Positions 35,809-44,293 of a stretch of 64,000 nt of DNA are shown in pieces (the stretch's first letter is position 1; each line of letters starts with the position of its first letter). The notes beneath the pieces were generated by a model. The model searched no databases, had not been told where the DNA came from, and saw only the letters and a program-made list of their open reading frames with translations. Origin of the DNA: Fimbriimonas ginsengisoli Gsoil 348. GTDB lineage: Bacteria; Armatimonadota; Fimbriimonadia; Fimbriimonadales; Fimbriimonadaceae. Location of the stretch: assembly GCF_000724625.1 (NCBI RefSeq), contig NZ_CP007139.1:4030001-4094000 (forward strand), read 5' to 3'. A program made the translations under genes and the position numbers.

Positions 35809-36675
35809 TCAGGCTGAAGCTGCCCATGCTTGCTCGGCCAGCCGCTTCATTATCAGGCTCTGCTCCCACCGGTCGCTGAACTCCTTGCCGTCCGGCAAGG
35901 TGATGGCGTATCGGGGCGGGCCGAGTTCGCTGGCGAACGGGAAGACGTCGCCCGGGCCGGCGCCTTTGCGCCACTCGCGCATAGCCGCCGTCCAGATCCG
36001 GACGAAGAACTGGGCCGTCTGCCCCGATCCATCGCCGACGTCGACCTGTACTTGCTCGCCGTTCGAAATCCGTCCGTGCAGATGCGACGTGCGAGAAAGA
36101 ACCGGCATCAGCCGGTCGACCGCTCGCTCGTATTCCAACCCGTAGAACTCGCTGACCACCACGAAGTGCGAAAAATCGCCCGTGAATCGCACCTCGGGCA
36201 AATACTCGATCAGCTCCAGGGCCTGGTTCAGGCTCTCCGGGATGTTGTTTCGGTGCGTTTCCACAAAGAAGGCGATCCCTTCGCCGTTAGCGATCTTCCG
36301 CGCCTCCCGGCAGAACTCGGCCGCCTCCTTAATCGGATAGAACGGGTTGAGCGGCTGGGCAAAAACAAAGTCCGCCTTCAGCCGCTTCGCTCTCGCCACC
36401 GTCGCCCGCACGTCATCCAAAGTGTGGGGGTGATGCCCAAGGGTGAGCCTCAGCCCCTCCGCGTCCAGCGATGCGCGGCGCTCCGCCTCGTCTTCGTCGC
36501 TCAGCCAACACTCGACCCCTTCGAATCCGGCGGCCTTCACCCGGGACAGCTTTACCGCAATCGTCCACTCCGTCGGCGAGTTCATCGGCAGCCCGATGAG
36601 CGACCAGAGGGAGTGCTGAATCTGCAATCGCGGCGTGTTCTGGCTACCGTCGTTGTAGCGGTCGAAATGGCCCAT
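35809..36675 (-). CDS. TIM-barrel sugar isomerase/epimerase-like protein
   Basis: 288 residues. Xylose isomerase-like TIM barrel features: LSRVKAAGFEGVECWLSD, ...FFVETHRNNIPESLNQALELIE, VRFTGDFSHFVVVSE and SHLHGRISNGEQ, giving the Glu, Asp, His and His that bind a divalent metal in this superfamily. These proteins isomerise sugars, myo-inosose derivatives or hydroxypyruvate. Adjacent genes (esterase, phosphodiesterase) do not define a pathway. The ATG at 36675 is followed by a slightly odd polar start; an in-frame later start at SLWSLIGLPMN region is possible. Confidence 0.75.
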   Translation of the reverse strand: MGHFDRYNDGSQNTPRLQIQHSLWSLIGLPMNSPTEWTIAVKLSRVKAAGFEGVECWLSDEDEAERRASLDAEGLRLTLGHHPHTLDDVRATVARAKRLKADFVFAQPLNPFYPIKEAAEFCREARKIANGEGIAFFVETHRNNIPESLNQALELIEYLPEVRFTGDFSHFVVVSEFYGLEYERAVDRLMPVLSRTSHLHGRISNGEQVQVDVGDGSGQTAQFFVRIWTAAMREWRKGAGPGDVFPFASELGPPRYAITLPDGKEFSDRWEQSLIMKRLAEQAWAASA

Positions 36676-36729
36676 TCCGGTGTTCTACCTTGTGGACCCA
36701 CGAAACAACCCTAGCAACGATTGGGGGGC

Positions 36730-36879
36730 TTAGTGCCTCTTGAAGTACTGGACCTCTCGCTCGTGCTTCTCCGCCGCTTCGCGGGTATCAAAAGTGCCGA
36801 GGTTCTTGCGCTTGTCGGTTTTTGGGTCCTTCTTTCGCGAATAGAGCCGGAACTGTCCTGATTTCAGCTTTCGGATCAT
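36730..36879 (-). CDS. Small basic protein, 49 residues
   Basis: Reading leftwards from ATG 36879 gives MIRKLKSGQFRLYSRKKDPKT... ending ...REAAEKHEREVQYFKRH. It is strongly basic at the N terminus and helical at the C terminus, with no hydrophobic core. The clean start, stop and regular amino-acid pattern (KxxGxFDTREAAEKHExxVQYFKRH) suggest a real gene; I recall similar short proteins from other bacteria but cannot name a function. Confidence 0.7.
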   Translation of the reverse strand: MIRKLKSGQFRLYSRKKDPKTDKRKNLGTFDTREAAEKHEREVQYFKRH

Positions 36880-36903
36880 GGTTCTTTGACCGGCAGACAA
36901 GGG

Positions 36904-37719
36904 TCATAGATCCAAGGCTTCGCCGACGATCCGTCCGTCCCACTCGCGAGCCGCCGGTAAGCCAAGGAGGTGGGCCAAGGTCGGGCAAGTGTCGTAAATC
37001 CGGACGCCGCCGTCGAGGGTATTCCCGGCTTTCACCCCGTGGCCGCTCAGAATCCAAGGGATCGTCATGTCCTCGTCCATCTCGGTGCCATGCGAACGCT
37101 CGTGTCCGCCATGGTCGCTTTGGATCAGGGCTACCCACGACCGGTCGCCTTCATCCAGAGCGGCCAGGACCATACCGACGCAGGCGTCCGCGTGTTCGAT
37201 CGCTTCGATATATCCGGGGCTCATCCATCCTTCAGCGTGTCCTCGTTCATCCACATGGCCCAGATAGACGAAGAGGAAGTCGAAAGGCTCCTCGCGCTGG
37301 TGGGCAGCGGCGGCTTTGGCAACGCGCGTGTCGCCTTCCATGCGGTGGGCGTCTTGAACGAAGTAGCTCACGTCGAAGCTGCCCGGTTCGGCGAGGTCCC
37401 TCAGCTCACCCCAGTTGAAGAAGAAGCCGGTACGCCGACCATGCGTTTTTGCGACGTCGATCACACTCGGAACCGGGCGGGCCAGGGGAGAGAAACGGTT
37501 CGAGGTGATGCCGTGCCGGGGGACGTCGACCCCGCGCAGCATGCTGGTGTGGCAGGGAAGGGTCACGCTTGGCATCACCGTCCGGGCATTCCAGCACACC
37601 GTTCCGTTCGCGACCAAGCGGTCGAGGTACGGAGTATTGGCCGACCGAAGCGCGTCGGGGCGCATTCCGTCGATCGAGACGAGCAACACGGTCGGTGGCA
37701 CCCGCAGATTGTGTTGCAT
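36904..37719 (-). CDS. Nucleotide pyrophosphatase/phosphodiesterase-like (alkaline phosphatase superfamily)
   Basis: 271 residues. VLLVSIDGMRPDAL gives the first metal Asp, RTVMPSVTLPCHTSML contains the catalytic Thr of the NPP group, VYLGHVDERGHAEG and SDHGGHERSHG provide further metal Asp and His residues, and IPWILSGHGVKAG closes the active site. These enzymes cut nucleotide phosphodiesters or lipid headgroups. No signal peptide is visible, which is unusual for NPP relatives and suggests a cytoplasmic place, or a start further upstream. Confidence 0.85.
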   Translation of the reverse strand: MQHNLRVPPTVLLVSIDGMRPDALRSANTPYLDRLVANGTVCWNARTVMPSVTLPCHTSMLRGVDVPRHGITSNRFSPLARPVPSVIDVAKTHGRRTGFFFNWGELRDLAEPGSFDVSYFVQDAHRMEGDTRVAKAAAAHQREEPFDFLFVYLGHVDERGHAEGWMSPGYIEAIEHADACVGMVLAALDEGDRSWVALIQSDHGGHERSHGTEMDEDMTIPWILSGHGVKAGNTLDGGVRIYDTCPTLAHLLGLPAAREWDGRIVGEALDL

Positions 37720-37913
37720 TTCTTCTGATCGAGGCGCCTAACGATCTAAGGTGCGTCCCCGCACGGATCCCTGAATCAGCGCTGAAGGCGCGGTGTCTCA
37801 AAGCCAAGGGCGAGCGAAGCGTAACCCTGGTAAAGGTGCTTTCCACCGTAGGGAAGCGGGACCTCCAGAACCGCACCTGCAATTTCCCTGTCCGAATGAA
37901 TGGGTAAACAAAC

Positions 37914-38321
37914 TTGAACGAAAAATTCTCAAGGATCGCTAGATGGGCTTCGAACATCGCGGGATCGGCTCCCGCCTTTGCGGCTTGCGTACTGCTGATC
38001 GTGGTGTGGGCCGCCTTCGGGCCAGTTTTTCACTACTCGGACACTTGGCAACTGGTCATCAACACGAGCACCACGATCATCACCTTTCTGATGGTGTTTC
38101 TAATTCAAAACGCGCAGAACCGCGATGCGAAGGCGATCCACCTGAAACTCGATGAGCTGATTCGAGCCCAGTCGGGGGCCCGTAACAAGATGATCGATCT
38201 GGAGAAGCTGACAGACGCCCAACTGCAACGGCTTCAACAGGAGTTCGACAAGATCTGTAACGAGGAGGAGCCTCGGACCGCCGCTGGGCGGGCGCAAGAA
38301 GATACAAAGCAAGCGGCGTGA
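37914..38321 (+). CDS. Low-affinity iron permease-like membrane protein
   Basis: 135 residues from TTG 37914. Two membrane segments (about 18-38 and 48-66) in SAPAFAACVLLIVVWAAFGPVFHYSDTWQLVINTSTTIITFLMVFLIQNAQNRD, then a soluble Lys/Glu-rich helix ALHLKLDELIRA...KLTDAQLQRLQ. This is the known layout of the Iron_permease (PF04120) family. The name comes from yeast Fet4 homology; transport by the bacterial short forms is not proven. Confidence 0.87.
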   Translation: MNEKFSRIARWASNIAGSAPAFAACVLLIVVWAAFGPVFHYSDTWQLVINTSTTIITFLMVFLIQNAQNRDAKAIHLKLDELIRAQSGARNKMIDLEKLTDAQLQRLQQEFDKICNEEEPRTAAGRAQEDTKQAA

Positions 38322-38393
38322 ACCGACGAGGCCGGAAAGGCGTTGAAATGGGTGCGCGGTAGACTTTGAGGTCGGCCCGCGGTCGATCCTCTG

Positions 38394-39245
38394 ATGCTTC
38401 CTATCCTCTTTCACATCGGCAAATTTCCCGTGCGCAGCTACGGGATCAGCATTCTCGTTGCCTTTCTATCGGGCCTGTGGCTCGTTCGGAAGCGGGCGGA
38501 GAAATTCGGTTTCGATAAGCAGAAGGTCACCGACCTCTGTTTTTACTTGCTGATCATCGGGATTCTAGGCGCTCGTATCCTATTCCTGGTTCAGGACATC
38601 CCGTATTACTCGAAGCACCTCAACGAAGTGTTTTCGCTGACCTTCGCGGGTCTGACCAGCTTCGGCGCGCTCATCACGGGCGGCGCGTACGTGATCTACT
38701 GGGCGAAGAAGCATCACGCCCGGCTTGGAAACCTCTGCGATCTACTGGCGCCCGGCTTTATGCTGGCGCACGTCTTCGGCCGGATCGGCTGCTTTCTCAA
38801 TGGCTGCTGCTACGGCGGGGTCTGCGACGCTTCCGTGCCGTGGGCGACCCACTTCGAAGGCGTAGTGGGGCTGCACCATCCGGCGCAGCTTTACGATTCA
38901 CTTATGAACCTCGTTGGGCTCGGTTTGCTTTTGCTCTATGAGCGAAAGGGATTCCGCCCGGGGCAGGTCACCGGCATGTTCTTGATCCTGCACGGACTGA
39001 CCCGGTTTATCTACGAATTCTGGCGGGCGGGAACCGATCAAGAGGTTCAAACCGGGCTCGCCTCCTCGACCTATTGGACGAAGATCGGCAGCCTCCAAAT
39101 CACCCAGGCCCAAGGCGTGGCGCTGGCGATGATCGTCGGCGGTGTCGTTCTCTGGTTCCTCGCCGGCCGCCGGCAGGTTTCGCCTCAGGATCCCACGGAA
39201 TTAGAGCCGAAATCGGACGTGGCGCCGGAGATGCAAGCCGCGTGA
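38394..39245 (+). CDS. lgt: Lgt, prolipoprotein diacylglyceryl transferase
   Basis: 283 residues with about seven membrane segments. Signature blocks: VRSYGISILVAFLSG, ITGGAYVIYWAKKHH, HVFGRIGCFLNGCCYGGVCD, HHPAQLYDSLMNL and LTRFIYEFWRAGTD, including the conserved Arg residues. Lgt moves diacylglycerol from phosphatidylglycerol to the lipobox Cys of prolipoproteins at the inner membrane; several lipoproteins in this window (5178, 9413, 41685) would be its substrates. The next gene starts within its stop codon (GTGA). Confidence 0.94.
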   Translation: MLPILFHIGKFPVRSYGISILVAFLSGLWLVRKRAEKFGFDKQKVTDLCFYLLIIGILGARILFLVQDIPYYSKHLNEVFSLTFAGLTSFGALITGGAYVIYWAKKHHARLGNLCDLLAPGFMLAHVFGRIGCFLNGCCYGGVCDASVPWATHFEGVVGLHHPAQLYDSLMNLVGLGLLLLYERKGFRPGQVTGMFLILHGLTRFIYEFWRAGTDQEVQTGLASSTYWTKIGSLQITQAQGVALAMIVGGVVLWFLAGRRQVSPQDPTELEPKSDVAPEMQAA

Positions 39246-40204
39246 CCCCCGGCGAGCTCTTGGCGAGGTTTCGCGGTCGGCGCGCGCTCGTCGTCGGCGA
39301 CCTGATGCTGGACGAGTACATCTTTGGCCGCGCGACCCGGATCTCGCAGGAGGCGCCGGTGATGGTCGTCCGGCAATCGTCCACTCGCGCGGTTCCGGGA
39401 GGAGCCGCCAACGTGGCGAGCAACATGGTCGCCATGGGAGCGCTGGTAAAGATGGTCGGCGTGGTAGGCAGCGACGCGCCGGGAGATTTGCTCTCCGCCT
39501 CGCTTCGCGAATACGGGCTCGATGGAGAAGGGCTGGTCCGCGATCCCAGCCGGCCGACGACCCGAAAGACGCGCGTCCTGGCAAACCATTCGCACCAGGT
39601 TCTACGGATCGATCACGAAGACGAGGCTCCCGTCTCCGGGGCGGTCGAAAATACGGTTTTGGAGCGAGCGATCGCCGCGATGGCGGAGGTCGACGTGGTG
39701 CTGATCAGCGACTATCAAAAGGGATCTGTCACCGAGCGGATCATCCGGGGGATCGTCGAAGAGGGAGGTCGAATTCGCGTGCCGGTGGTGGCAAACCCCA
39801 AGCCGAAGAGCCTTCCGTTTTACGAAGGGGCCGCTTTGGTGAGCCTCAACCAGTTCGAGGCTGGAGAAGCCGCCGGATTGGGGGGCGCGGTGCCCGTCGA
39901 GGACGCCGAGAGAGTCGCGGACGAATTACGGCGCCGTCTTGGGGTCGACCAGGTTTTGGTTACGTTGGGCGCCAATGGGATGGCGGCGGCGGGTGCGGAT
40001 TCGTTCCGTGTTCCGGCGATCCGGGTCGAGGTTTACGACGAGGCGGGCGCGGGCGATACGGTTATCGCCACGGTAGCGCTCGGAATCGGATCGGGCGCGT
40101 TCCGGCGAGAGCTGCTCGAGCTAGCGGCGCAGACCGCCGCCGCGGTGGTTCGCAAGGTCGGCGTGGCGGTACCGTCGGCCGAAGATCTGGCGGCAATTCG
40201 CTAG
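39242..40204 (+). CDS. hldE: HldE-N-type D-glycero-D-manno-heptose-7-phosphate kinase
   Basis: 320 residues from GTG 39242, overlapping lgt's TGA by 4 nt; the frame is open earlier but runs through lgt. PfkB-family kinase: VVGDLMLDEYIFGRATRISQEAPV, PGGAANVASNMVAMGA, KTRVLANHSHQVLRIDHED (heptose kinase feature) and the ATP/anion loop EVYDEAGAGDTVIATVALGI with the catalytic Asp. The nucleotidyltransferase half of E. coli HldE is absent, so this is a kinase-only HldE1/HldA-like protein. It would make heptose-1,7-bisphosphate for LPS or glycan heptose; a separate adenylyltransferase must be elsewhere. Confidence 0.85.
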   Translation: MTPGELLARFRGRRALVVGDLMLDEYIFGRATRISQEAPVMVVRQSSTRAVPGGAANVASNMVAMGALVKMVGVVGSDAPGDLLSASLREYGLDGEGLVRDPSRPTTRKTRVLANHSHQVLRIDHEDEAPVSGAVENTVLERAIAAMAEVDVVLISDYQKGSVTERIIRGIVEEGGRIRVPVVANPKPKSLPFYEGAALVSLNQFEAGEAAGLGGAVPVEDAERVADELRRRLGVDQVLVTLGANGMAAAGADSFRVPAIRVEVYDEAGAGDTVIATVALGIGSGAFRRELLELAAQTAAAVVRKVGVAVPSAEDLAAIR

Positions 40205-40276
40205 GCTTCCCATACGGGGTATCCTGATGGGAATCCGCCGCCTGTGAGGGGGCATCCGATTGAGGCAAAACAGAGA

Positions 40277-40474
40277 ATGAGAGTTCGAAACAAAGAAATC
40301 CGCACGCGGCGACACCGGAAAGAGCAGGTGATCAAGGCTGCCGAGAGAGCACTTCGTGAGCAGTACGGCGACAAGAAGGCCGCCCCCGCGCCTAAGCCGA
40401 AGCCGGCCCCCGCTCCGAAGAAGGCCGCCGCGAAGCCGGCTGCTGACAAGAAAGCTCCGAAGCAAGAAGCCTAA
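40277..40474 (+). CDS. Small Lys/Ala/Pro-rich basic protein
   Basis: 65 residues from ATG 40277 (GTG 40244 would add 11). It begins MRVRNKEIRTRRHRKEQVIKAAERALREQYG, a basic helix, and ends in a repetitive KKAAAKPAA/KPKPAPAPKK tail as in bacterial histone H1-like or ribosomal-protein tails. It likely binds nucleic acid, but no named family is evident. A TTCCCAT...ATGGGAA hairpin (40207-40233) lies upstream and a strong terminator just after, so it is its own transcription unit. Confidence 0.65.
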   Translation: MRVRNKEIRTRRHRKEQVIKAAERALREQYGDKKAAPAPKPKPAPAPKKAAAKPAADKKAPKQEA

Positions 40475-40488
40475 GCGGTTTCGAATCG

Positions 40489-40535
40489 AATTGGCCCGCA
40501 CGCCGTCTGGCGTGCGGGCCAATTTTCGTTTTTCG
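40489..40535 (+). terminator. Strong rho-independent terminator
   Basis: A 16-bp perfect stem AATTGGCCCGCACGCC (40489-40504) and 40509-40524 around the loop GTCT, followed by TTCGTTTTTCG. It ends the small basic-protein gene. Confidence 0.9.
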
Positions 40536-40641
40536 TGAAAATAACGTGGCACGGGCGGCCCGCCCCTGTGCAAGGAGATGCGCTTACTTGACCTCCAATA
40601 AGGTCGGCGCGCCGGGTTGGAGGGCGCGGGCTGGTATCGTG

Positions 40642-41688
40642 ATGGATATGCCGGATGAGGCGATCAGTTATCGGTCGGCGGGAGTCGATATCGACGAGGC
40701 GCAGCGGGCTCTCCGCGCGGTGACACCAAGGATTCAATCCACCCATAACGATGCCGTCATCGGCGGAATCGGTGGCTTCGGCGGGCTCTACCGCGGAGTT
40801 TTTCCGGAGATCGACAAACCGATCCTCGTTAGCTCGATCGACGGGGTCGGAACCAAGACCAAGATCGCGGCGATGGTAGGGAACCACTCCGGGTTGGGTC
40901 ACGACATCGTCAACCACTGCGTCAACGACATTCTCTGCCAAGGGGCGCGGCCGCTTTTCTTCTTGGACTACTACGGCTGCTCCCGCCTGGAGGGCCTGGT
41001 TTTCGAAGAGATCGTCTCCGGCATGGCGGATGCCTGTCGGGACGTCGGCTGCGCGCTGATCGGCGGCGAAACCGCGGAGATGCCGGGGGTCTATACCGAT
41101 GGCGAGATCGACGTGGTCGGCGCGGTTGTCGGCCTCGCCGACGCGGACCGGAAGCTTCCGAGAGGGAAGATGCAGCCGGGCGACTCGGTGATCGGAATCG
41201 CGAGCAACGGATTGCACACCAACGGTTTCTCGCTCGCCCGTCGAGTGCTGTTCGACGTGGGTGGGCGCTCGGTGCGCGACGAGGTTCCCGGACTGGGCAG
41301 GTCGATTGGAGAAGAGCTGCTTCGGCCCCACCGCTGCTACTTCAACTCGGTCTATCCGATCGTGCAGGAGCTCGAGCGGGTTTATGCGGTCGCCCACGTT
41401 ACGGGAGGCGGTCTCTACGACAACTTGCCGCGGGTGCTCCCTTCGGATGTTCGGCTCGTGATCGAGAAACGAAGCTGGACGCCGCTTCCGATCTTCCAAT
41501 TGATTCAAGCGACCGGCAACGTCCCCGATGTGGAGATGTACCGGACTTTCAATATGGGAATCGGCATGGTGATCATCGTCGACCGAATGGACGCCGCGGG
41601 CGTGGTCCAGCGGCTCAACGAGGCGGGCGAGTCGGCCGCCGTCATCGGCGAAGTCCAAGCGGGCTCGCCGGACGTCCAAATAGTGTGA
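40642..41688 (+). CDS. purM: PurM, AIR synthetase
   Basis: 348 residues from ATG 40642, matching the usual 340-350; the frame is open upstream to 40546 but that part is not PurM-like. Motifs: YRSAGVDIDEAQRAL, SIDGVGTKTKIAA, HDIVNHCVNDILCQGARPLFFLDYYG, GCALIGGETAEMPGVY, GIASNGLHTNGFSLARR and HVTGGGLYDNLPRVLP. It closes the imidazole ring of FGAM with ATP in purine synthesis. No other pur gene is in the window. The downstream lipoprotein gene overlaps its stop by 4 nt. Confidence 0.95.
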   Translation: MDMPDEAISYRSAGVDIDEAQRALRAVTPRIQSTHNDAVIGGIGGFGGLYRGVFPEIDKPILVSSIDGVGTKTKIAAMVGNHSGLGHDIVNHCVNDILCQGARPLFFLDYYGCSRLEGLVFEEIVSGMADACRDVGCALIGGETAEMPGVYTDGEIDVVGAVVGLADADRKLPRGKMQPGDSVIGIASNGLHTNGFSLARRVLFDVGGRSVRDEVPGLGRSIGEELLRPHRCYFNSVYPIVQELERVYAVAHVTGGGLYDNLPRVLPSDVRLVIEKRSWTPLPIFQLIQATGNVPDVEMYRTFNMGIGMVIIVDRMDAAGVVQRLNEAGESAAVIGEVQAGSPDVQIV

Positions 41689-42041
41689 CGGTGCGCGCCT
41701 TGGCTTTCCTATCCCTATCGCTTTGCCTTTTGGCGCTCGGATGCTCGTCCGGCTCGCCACAATTGTCGGTTCACAACACAGGTCCGTTCGGAGCCACGGT
41801 ATGGGCGCTGGACGGGAGCGGCCCGAAGCCCCAGTGGAAGGAGCTCGGGGTCGTAGGCACCTCTGAAACGAAGGAATTCGACCTCGGCTCGTTAGCCCCG
41901 AACAAGAATTTGCGCGTTCAGTGCGGTCCGTCGCCGGTCCAGATTCTCGCCATAAGCAACAAAAGCTCCGGTGGCTGTAGCCGGCCAAAAGCGGGAGTCT
42001 TAATCGACTCGCAGGGTCGAGCCGATCTTACGAACGGATGA
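41685..42041 (+). CDS. Small lipoprotein
   Basis: 118 residues from GTG 41685. The signal TVRALAFLSLSLCLLALGCSSGS ends in a LALGC lipobox. The mature part is about 95 residues of beta-type sequence with no recognised domain and two further Cys residues (QCGPS and GGCSR) that could form a disulfide. Coupled to purM by the GTGA overlap, although a functional link to purine synthesis is not apparent. Confidence 0.72.
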   Translation: MTVRALAFLSLSLCLLALGCSSGSPQLSVHNTGPFGATVWALDGSGPKPQWKELGVVGTSETKEFDLGSLAPNKNLRVQCGPSPVQILAISNKSSGGCSRPKAGVLIDSQGRADLTNG

Positions 42042-42049
42042 GCCGTTTG

Positions 42050-42700
42050 CCCGATTGCAGCGGGTTCCCCGGAACCTTTTGGTTCAGGTTTAAGATGTGA
42101 TGGACTTCGCCTCACCACCAGACGAGGTAACCGTGCGGAGCGCAAAGAGGTTTGCCGTAGCCTGAACCGCCCACGCATGGCACCCCGATCCCGGCATTCG
42201 GGCTAACTTAGAGGTTCAAAAGCCCGCTTTGCGGGCGGCGGACGAGGCGTCCGTGAACCCAGATGCGGGCGGGTCGCCCGCGCTCCAAGAGATTTAGTCG
42301 GCGCGATTGCCCCGATCCCGGAGGGATCAAAGAAATTAGCCGCGGGTCGGAGCCCCGGGGACAAGGAACCCACAAGCCTCCCCGACCCCGGCAGGCGGTC
42401 GCAGAGCCCATCACCAGGCGCGAACTGAACTGTCGGCGGCGACGCTGGCATGAAGAACGATAGGTGCGGGTAACGACGAGCTCCACTCAGGGGCGAGATT
42501 CGTCTGAAGATGGTTTGCCGCATTGGGGGACGCAACCCCGTTGGGGTTAATGAGATTGTCGGCCTTGGTACCAGGGTAGGACTCCGCTGCGCGGGTCCAA
42601 CCCTTCGCTGGGGACGGAACCTCTTCGAGGTTCGGGAGGGTATCCGCGGCGTGGTATCGGTGGAACGCTAGGCAGGGTGCCGCCTATCGGTTGGGCGTCG
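42050..42700. repeat. Non-coding block made of short hairpins with 3-nt loops
   Basis: This 717-nt gap has no convincing gene on either strand. It holds a string of small perfect hairpins: GCCCGC-TTT-GCGGGC (42222-42236), CGGACG-AGG-CGTCCG (42239-42253), both inside a GGTTC/GAACC stem (42213-42259), GATCCC-GGA-GGGATC (42314-42328), AACCCC-GTT-GGGGTT (42534-42548), GAACCTC-TTC-GAGGTTC (42617-42633), and overlapping GGTTCC/GGAACC and GAACC/GGTTC hairpins at 42063-42085. Such density is far above chance. It could be a structured RNA, a degenerate mobile element or a palindrome cluster. Confidence 0.75.
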
Positions 42701-42758
42701 GAATCGCTTCTGGTGATTGGTGCTTGGTGCGCGTTTTTGAAGTAGGCTGCGAATTGAG

Positions 42759-43322
42759 ATGAAGGTTCGAACACTTATCCTCGCCGTTTTGGCCGTCCTA
42801 CCGTTAGCGGCGGCCGGCGCCACGCCGTCCTCCGATTCCGTGATGGCCAAGGCTCGTGCCGAAGCAAAGCGCAGCGGGAAGAACGTTCTGGTCATCTTCC
42901 ACGCCTCGTGGTGCGGTTGGTGTAAAAAGCTCGATAAGATGCTGGAGAGCAGCGACGCCGGACCGGCAATGTCCAAAGCGTTCGTGATCGTGCACCTCAC
43001 GGTGGATGAGAGCAAAGACAAGAAAGATCTGGAGAATCCCGGAGCGCCCGAATTTCGCGCTTCGCTCGGCGGAGCGGACGCGGGCTTGCCGTTTTTCGCG
43101 GTGGTCTCGCCCAAAGGGAAGGTTCTCGGCAACTCGATCGAGCCGAATAAAGGAAATACCGGCTACCCCTCGGCTCCCCATGAGATCGCGTATTTCATGG
43201 AATTGATGGGCAAGACCACTCCGAAGCTCAAAGATGGCGAGCGCAAGAAGGTTGAGGCTTACCTGCGAGCCAACGCCGCTCCGGCGGCGCCGGCCCCGGC
43301 AATCGGCGGCGGCGGCCACTAG
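42759..43322 (+). CDS. Exported thioredoxin-fold protein
   Basis: 187 residues. Signal peptide MKVRTLILAVLAVLPLAAAGA, then a thioredoxin fold with the active site HASWCGWCKKLDKML (CGWC). An insert rich in Lys/Asp (DESKDKKDLENPGA) and LPFFAVVSPKGKVLG lead to a Pro/Ala/Gly-rich tail. Related proteins are periplasmic thiol-disulfide exchangers or DUF255/Thioredoxin_7-type proteins. No DsbD or cytochrome genes are adjacent. Confidence 0.82.
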   Translation: MKVRTLILAVLAVLPLAAAGATPSSDSVMAKARAEAKRSGKNVLVIFHASWCGWCKKLDKMLESSDAGPAMSKAFVIVHLTVDESKDKKDLENPGAPEFRASLGGADAGLPFFAVVSPKGKVLGNSIEPNKGNTGYPSAPHEIAYFMELMGKTTPKLKDGERKKVEAYLRANAAPAAPAPAIGGGGH

Positions 43323-43372
43323 AAAGCACGATCGGGCTTCAGCCGGATCGGCTTGGCGAGTACAGTGAGGGA

Positions 43373-44275
43373 ATGCGTCTCGTCGCGGATAGACCTGAGC
43401 GGCTGGACAAGTTCTTAGCCCGCGTGCTTCCCGAGCACAGTCGTACCAAATTGGCGCGGCTCATCGAAGAGGGGGAAGTGATGGTGGATGGAAACGTCCA
43501 AAAACCGAAATTCCCCCTGGAACCCGGAATGGAAGTGGTTCTAGACGAGCCGGAAGGAACTCCTGCTCATAACCTGGCCCCCGCCGACATCCCGCTGGAG
43601 ATCGTATTCGAGGACGACGACCTGCTCGTCGTGAACAAACCGCGCGGCCTCGCCGCCCACCCGGCAACCTCGCTCAAGGAGCCGTCGCTGGTGAACGCCC
43701 TCTTAGGCCGAAACACGGTGCTCAGCACGGCGGGCGGCGATTTCCGCCCCGGCATCGTGCACCGGCTCGATAAAGAAACGACCGGTTTGATGGTCGTCGC
43801 CAAAAACGACCAGGCGCACGTGAGCTTGGCGCGGCAGATGGAGGCGAAGACGGCCGAGCGACGCTATTTCGCCGTCGTTGGTGGCAATGTGGAACAGGAA
43901 CGGTTTACGGTGTCCGCGCCGATCGCCCGTTCGAAGCATAACCGCCTGTTGATGGCGGTGGATCCGCACGGAAAGCCGGCAGTGACGCACGTCAAGCGGA
44001 TCGCCCGGATGGAGACCGGTACCTTGGTCGCTTGCCGTCTAGAGACCGGCCGAACCCATCAGATCCGAGTTCACCTTCGTGCCATCGGCCTTCCGGTCCT
44101 TGGCGACACCATTTACGCCCCAAGGGAGTACGCGAGCGGGCCGCTGCAGCTTCACGCAGGATTCCTAGCCTTCGACCATCCCAGAACGGACGAGCGGGTC
44201 TCGTTCTACGCTGCGCCGGATAGCGAGTTCTTGGGGCACGAGCTAGTCTCGCGGGCGGCGCTCGAAGAGTTCTGA
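43373..44275 (+). CDS. rluD: RluD-family 23S rRNA pseudouridine synthase
   Basis: 300 residues. N-terminal S4 RNA-binding domain (RLDKFLARVLPEHSRTKLARLIEEGEVMVDG) and the catalytic PsuA domain with VVNKPRGLAAHP, the catalytic Asp in GIVHRLDKETTGLMVVAKND, and TGRTHQIRVHLRAIGLPVLGD. RluD makes pseudouridines at 1911, 1915 and 1917 of helix 69 in 23S rRNA; paralogues RluA/RluC are similar, but S4 plus this length favours RluD/RluC type. Followed by kdsB 18 nt downstream. Confidence 0.9.
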   Translation: MRLVADRPERLDKFLARVLPEHSRTKLARLIEEGEVMVDGNVQKPKFPLEPGMEVVLDEPEGTPAHNLAPADIPLEIVFEDDDLLVVNKPRGLAAHPATSLKEPSLVNALLGRNTVLSTAGGDFRPGIVHRLDKETTGLMVVAKNDQAHVSLARQMEAKTAERRYFAVVGGNVEQERFTVSAPIARSKHNRLLMAVDPHGKPAVTHVKRIARMETGTLVACRLETGRTHQIRVHLRAIGLPVLGDTIYAPREYASGPLQLHAGFLAFDHPRTDERVSFYAAPDSEFLGHELVSRAALEEF

Positions 44276-44293
44276 GGGACGCATAATTCCGCC

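Noticed and set aside
42203-42774. Several open frames in the hairpin block
   Set aside because: They overlap on both strands, have no ribosome sites, and their peptides are Pro/Arg-rich as expected from hairpin DNA; none resembles a protein.
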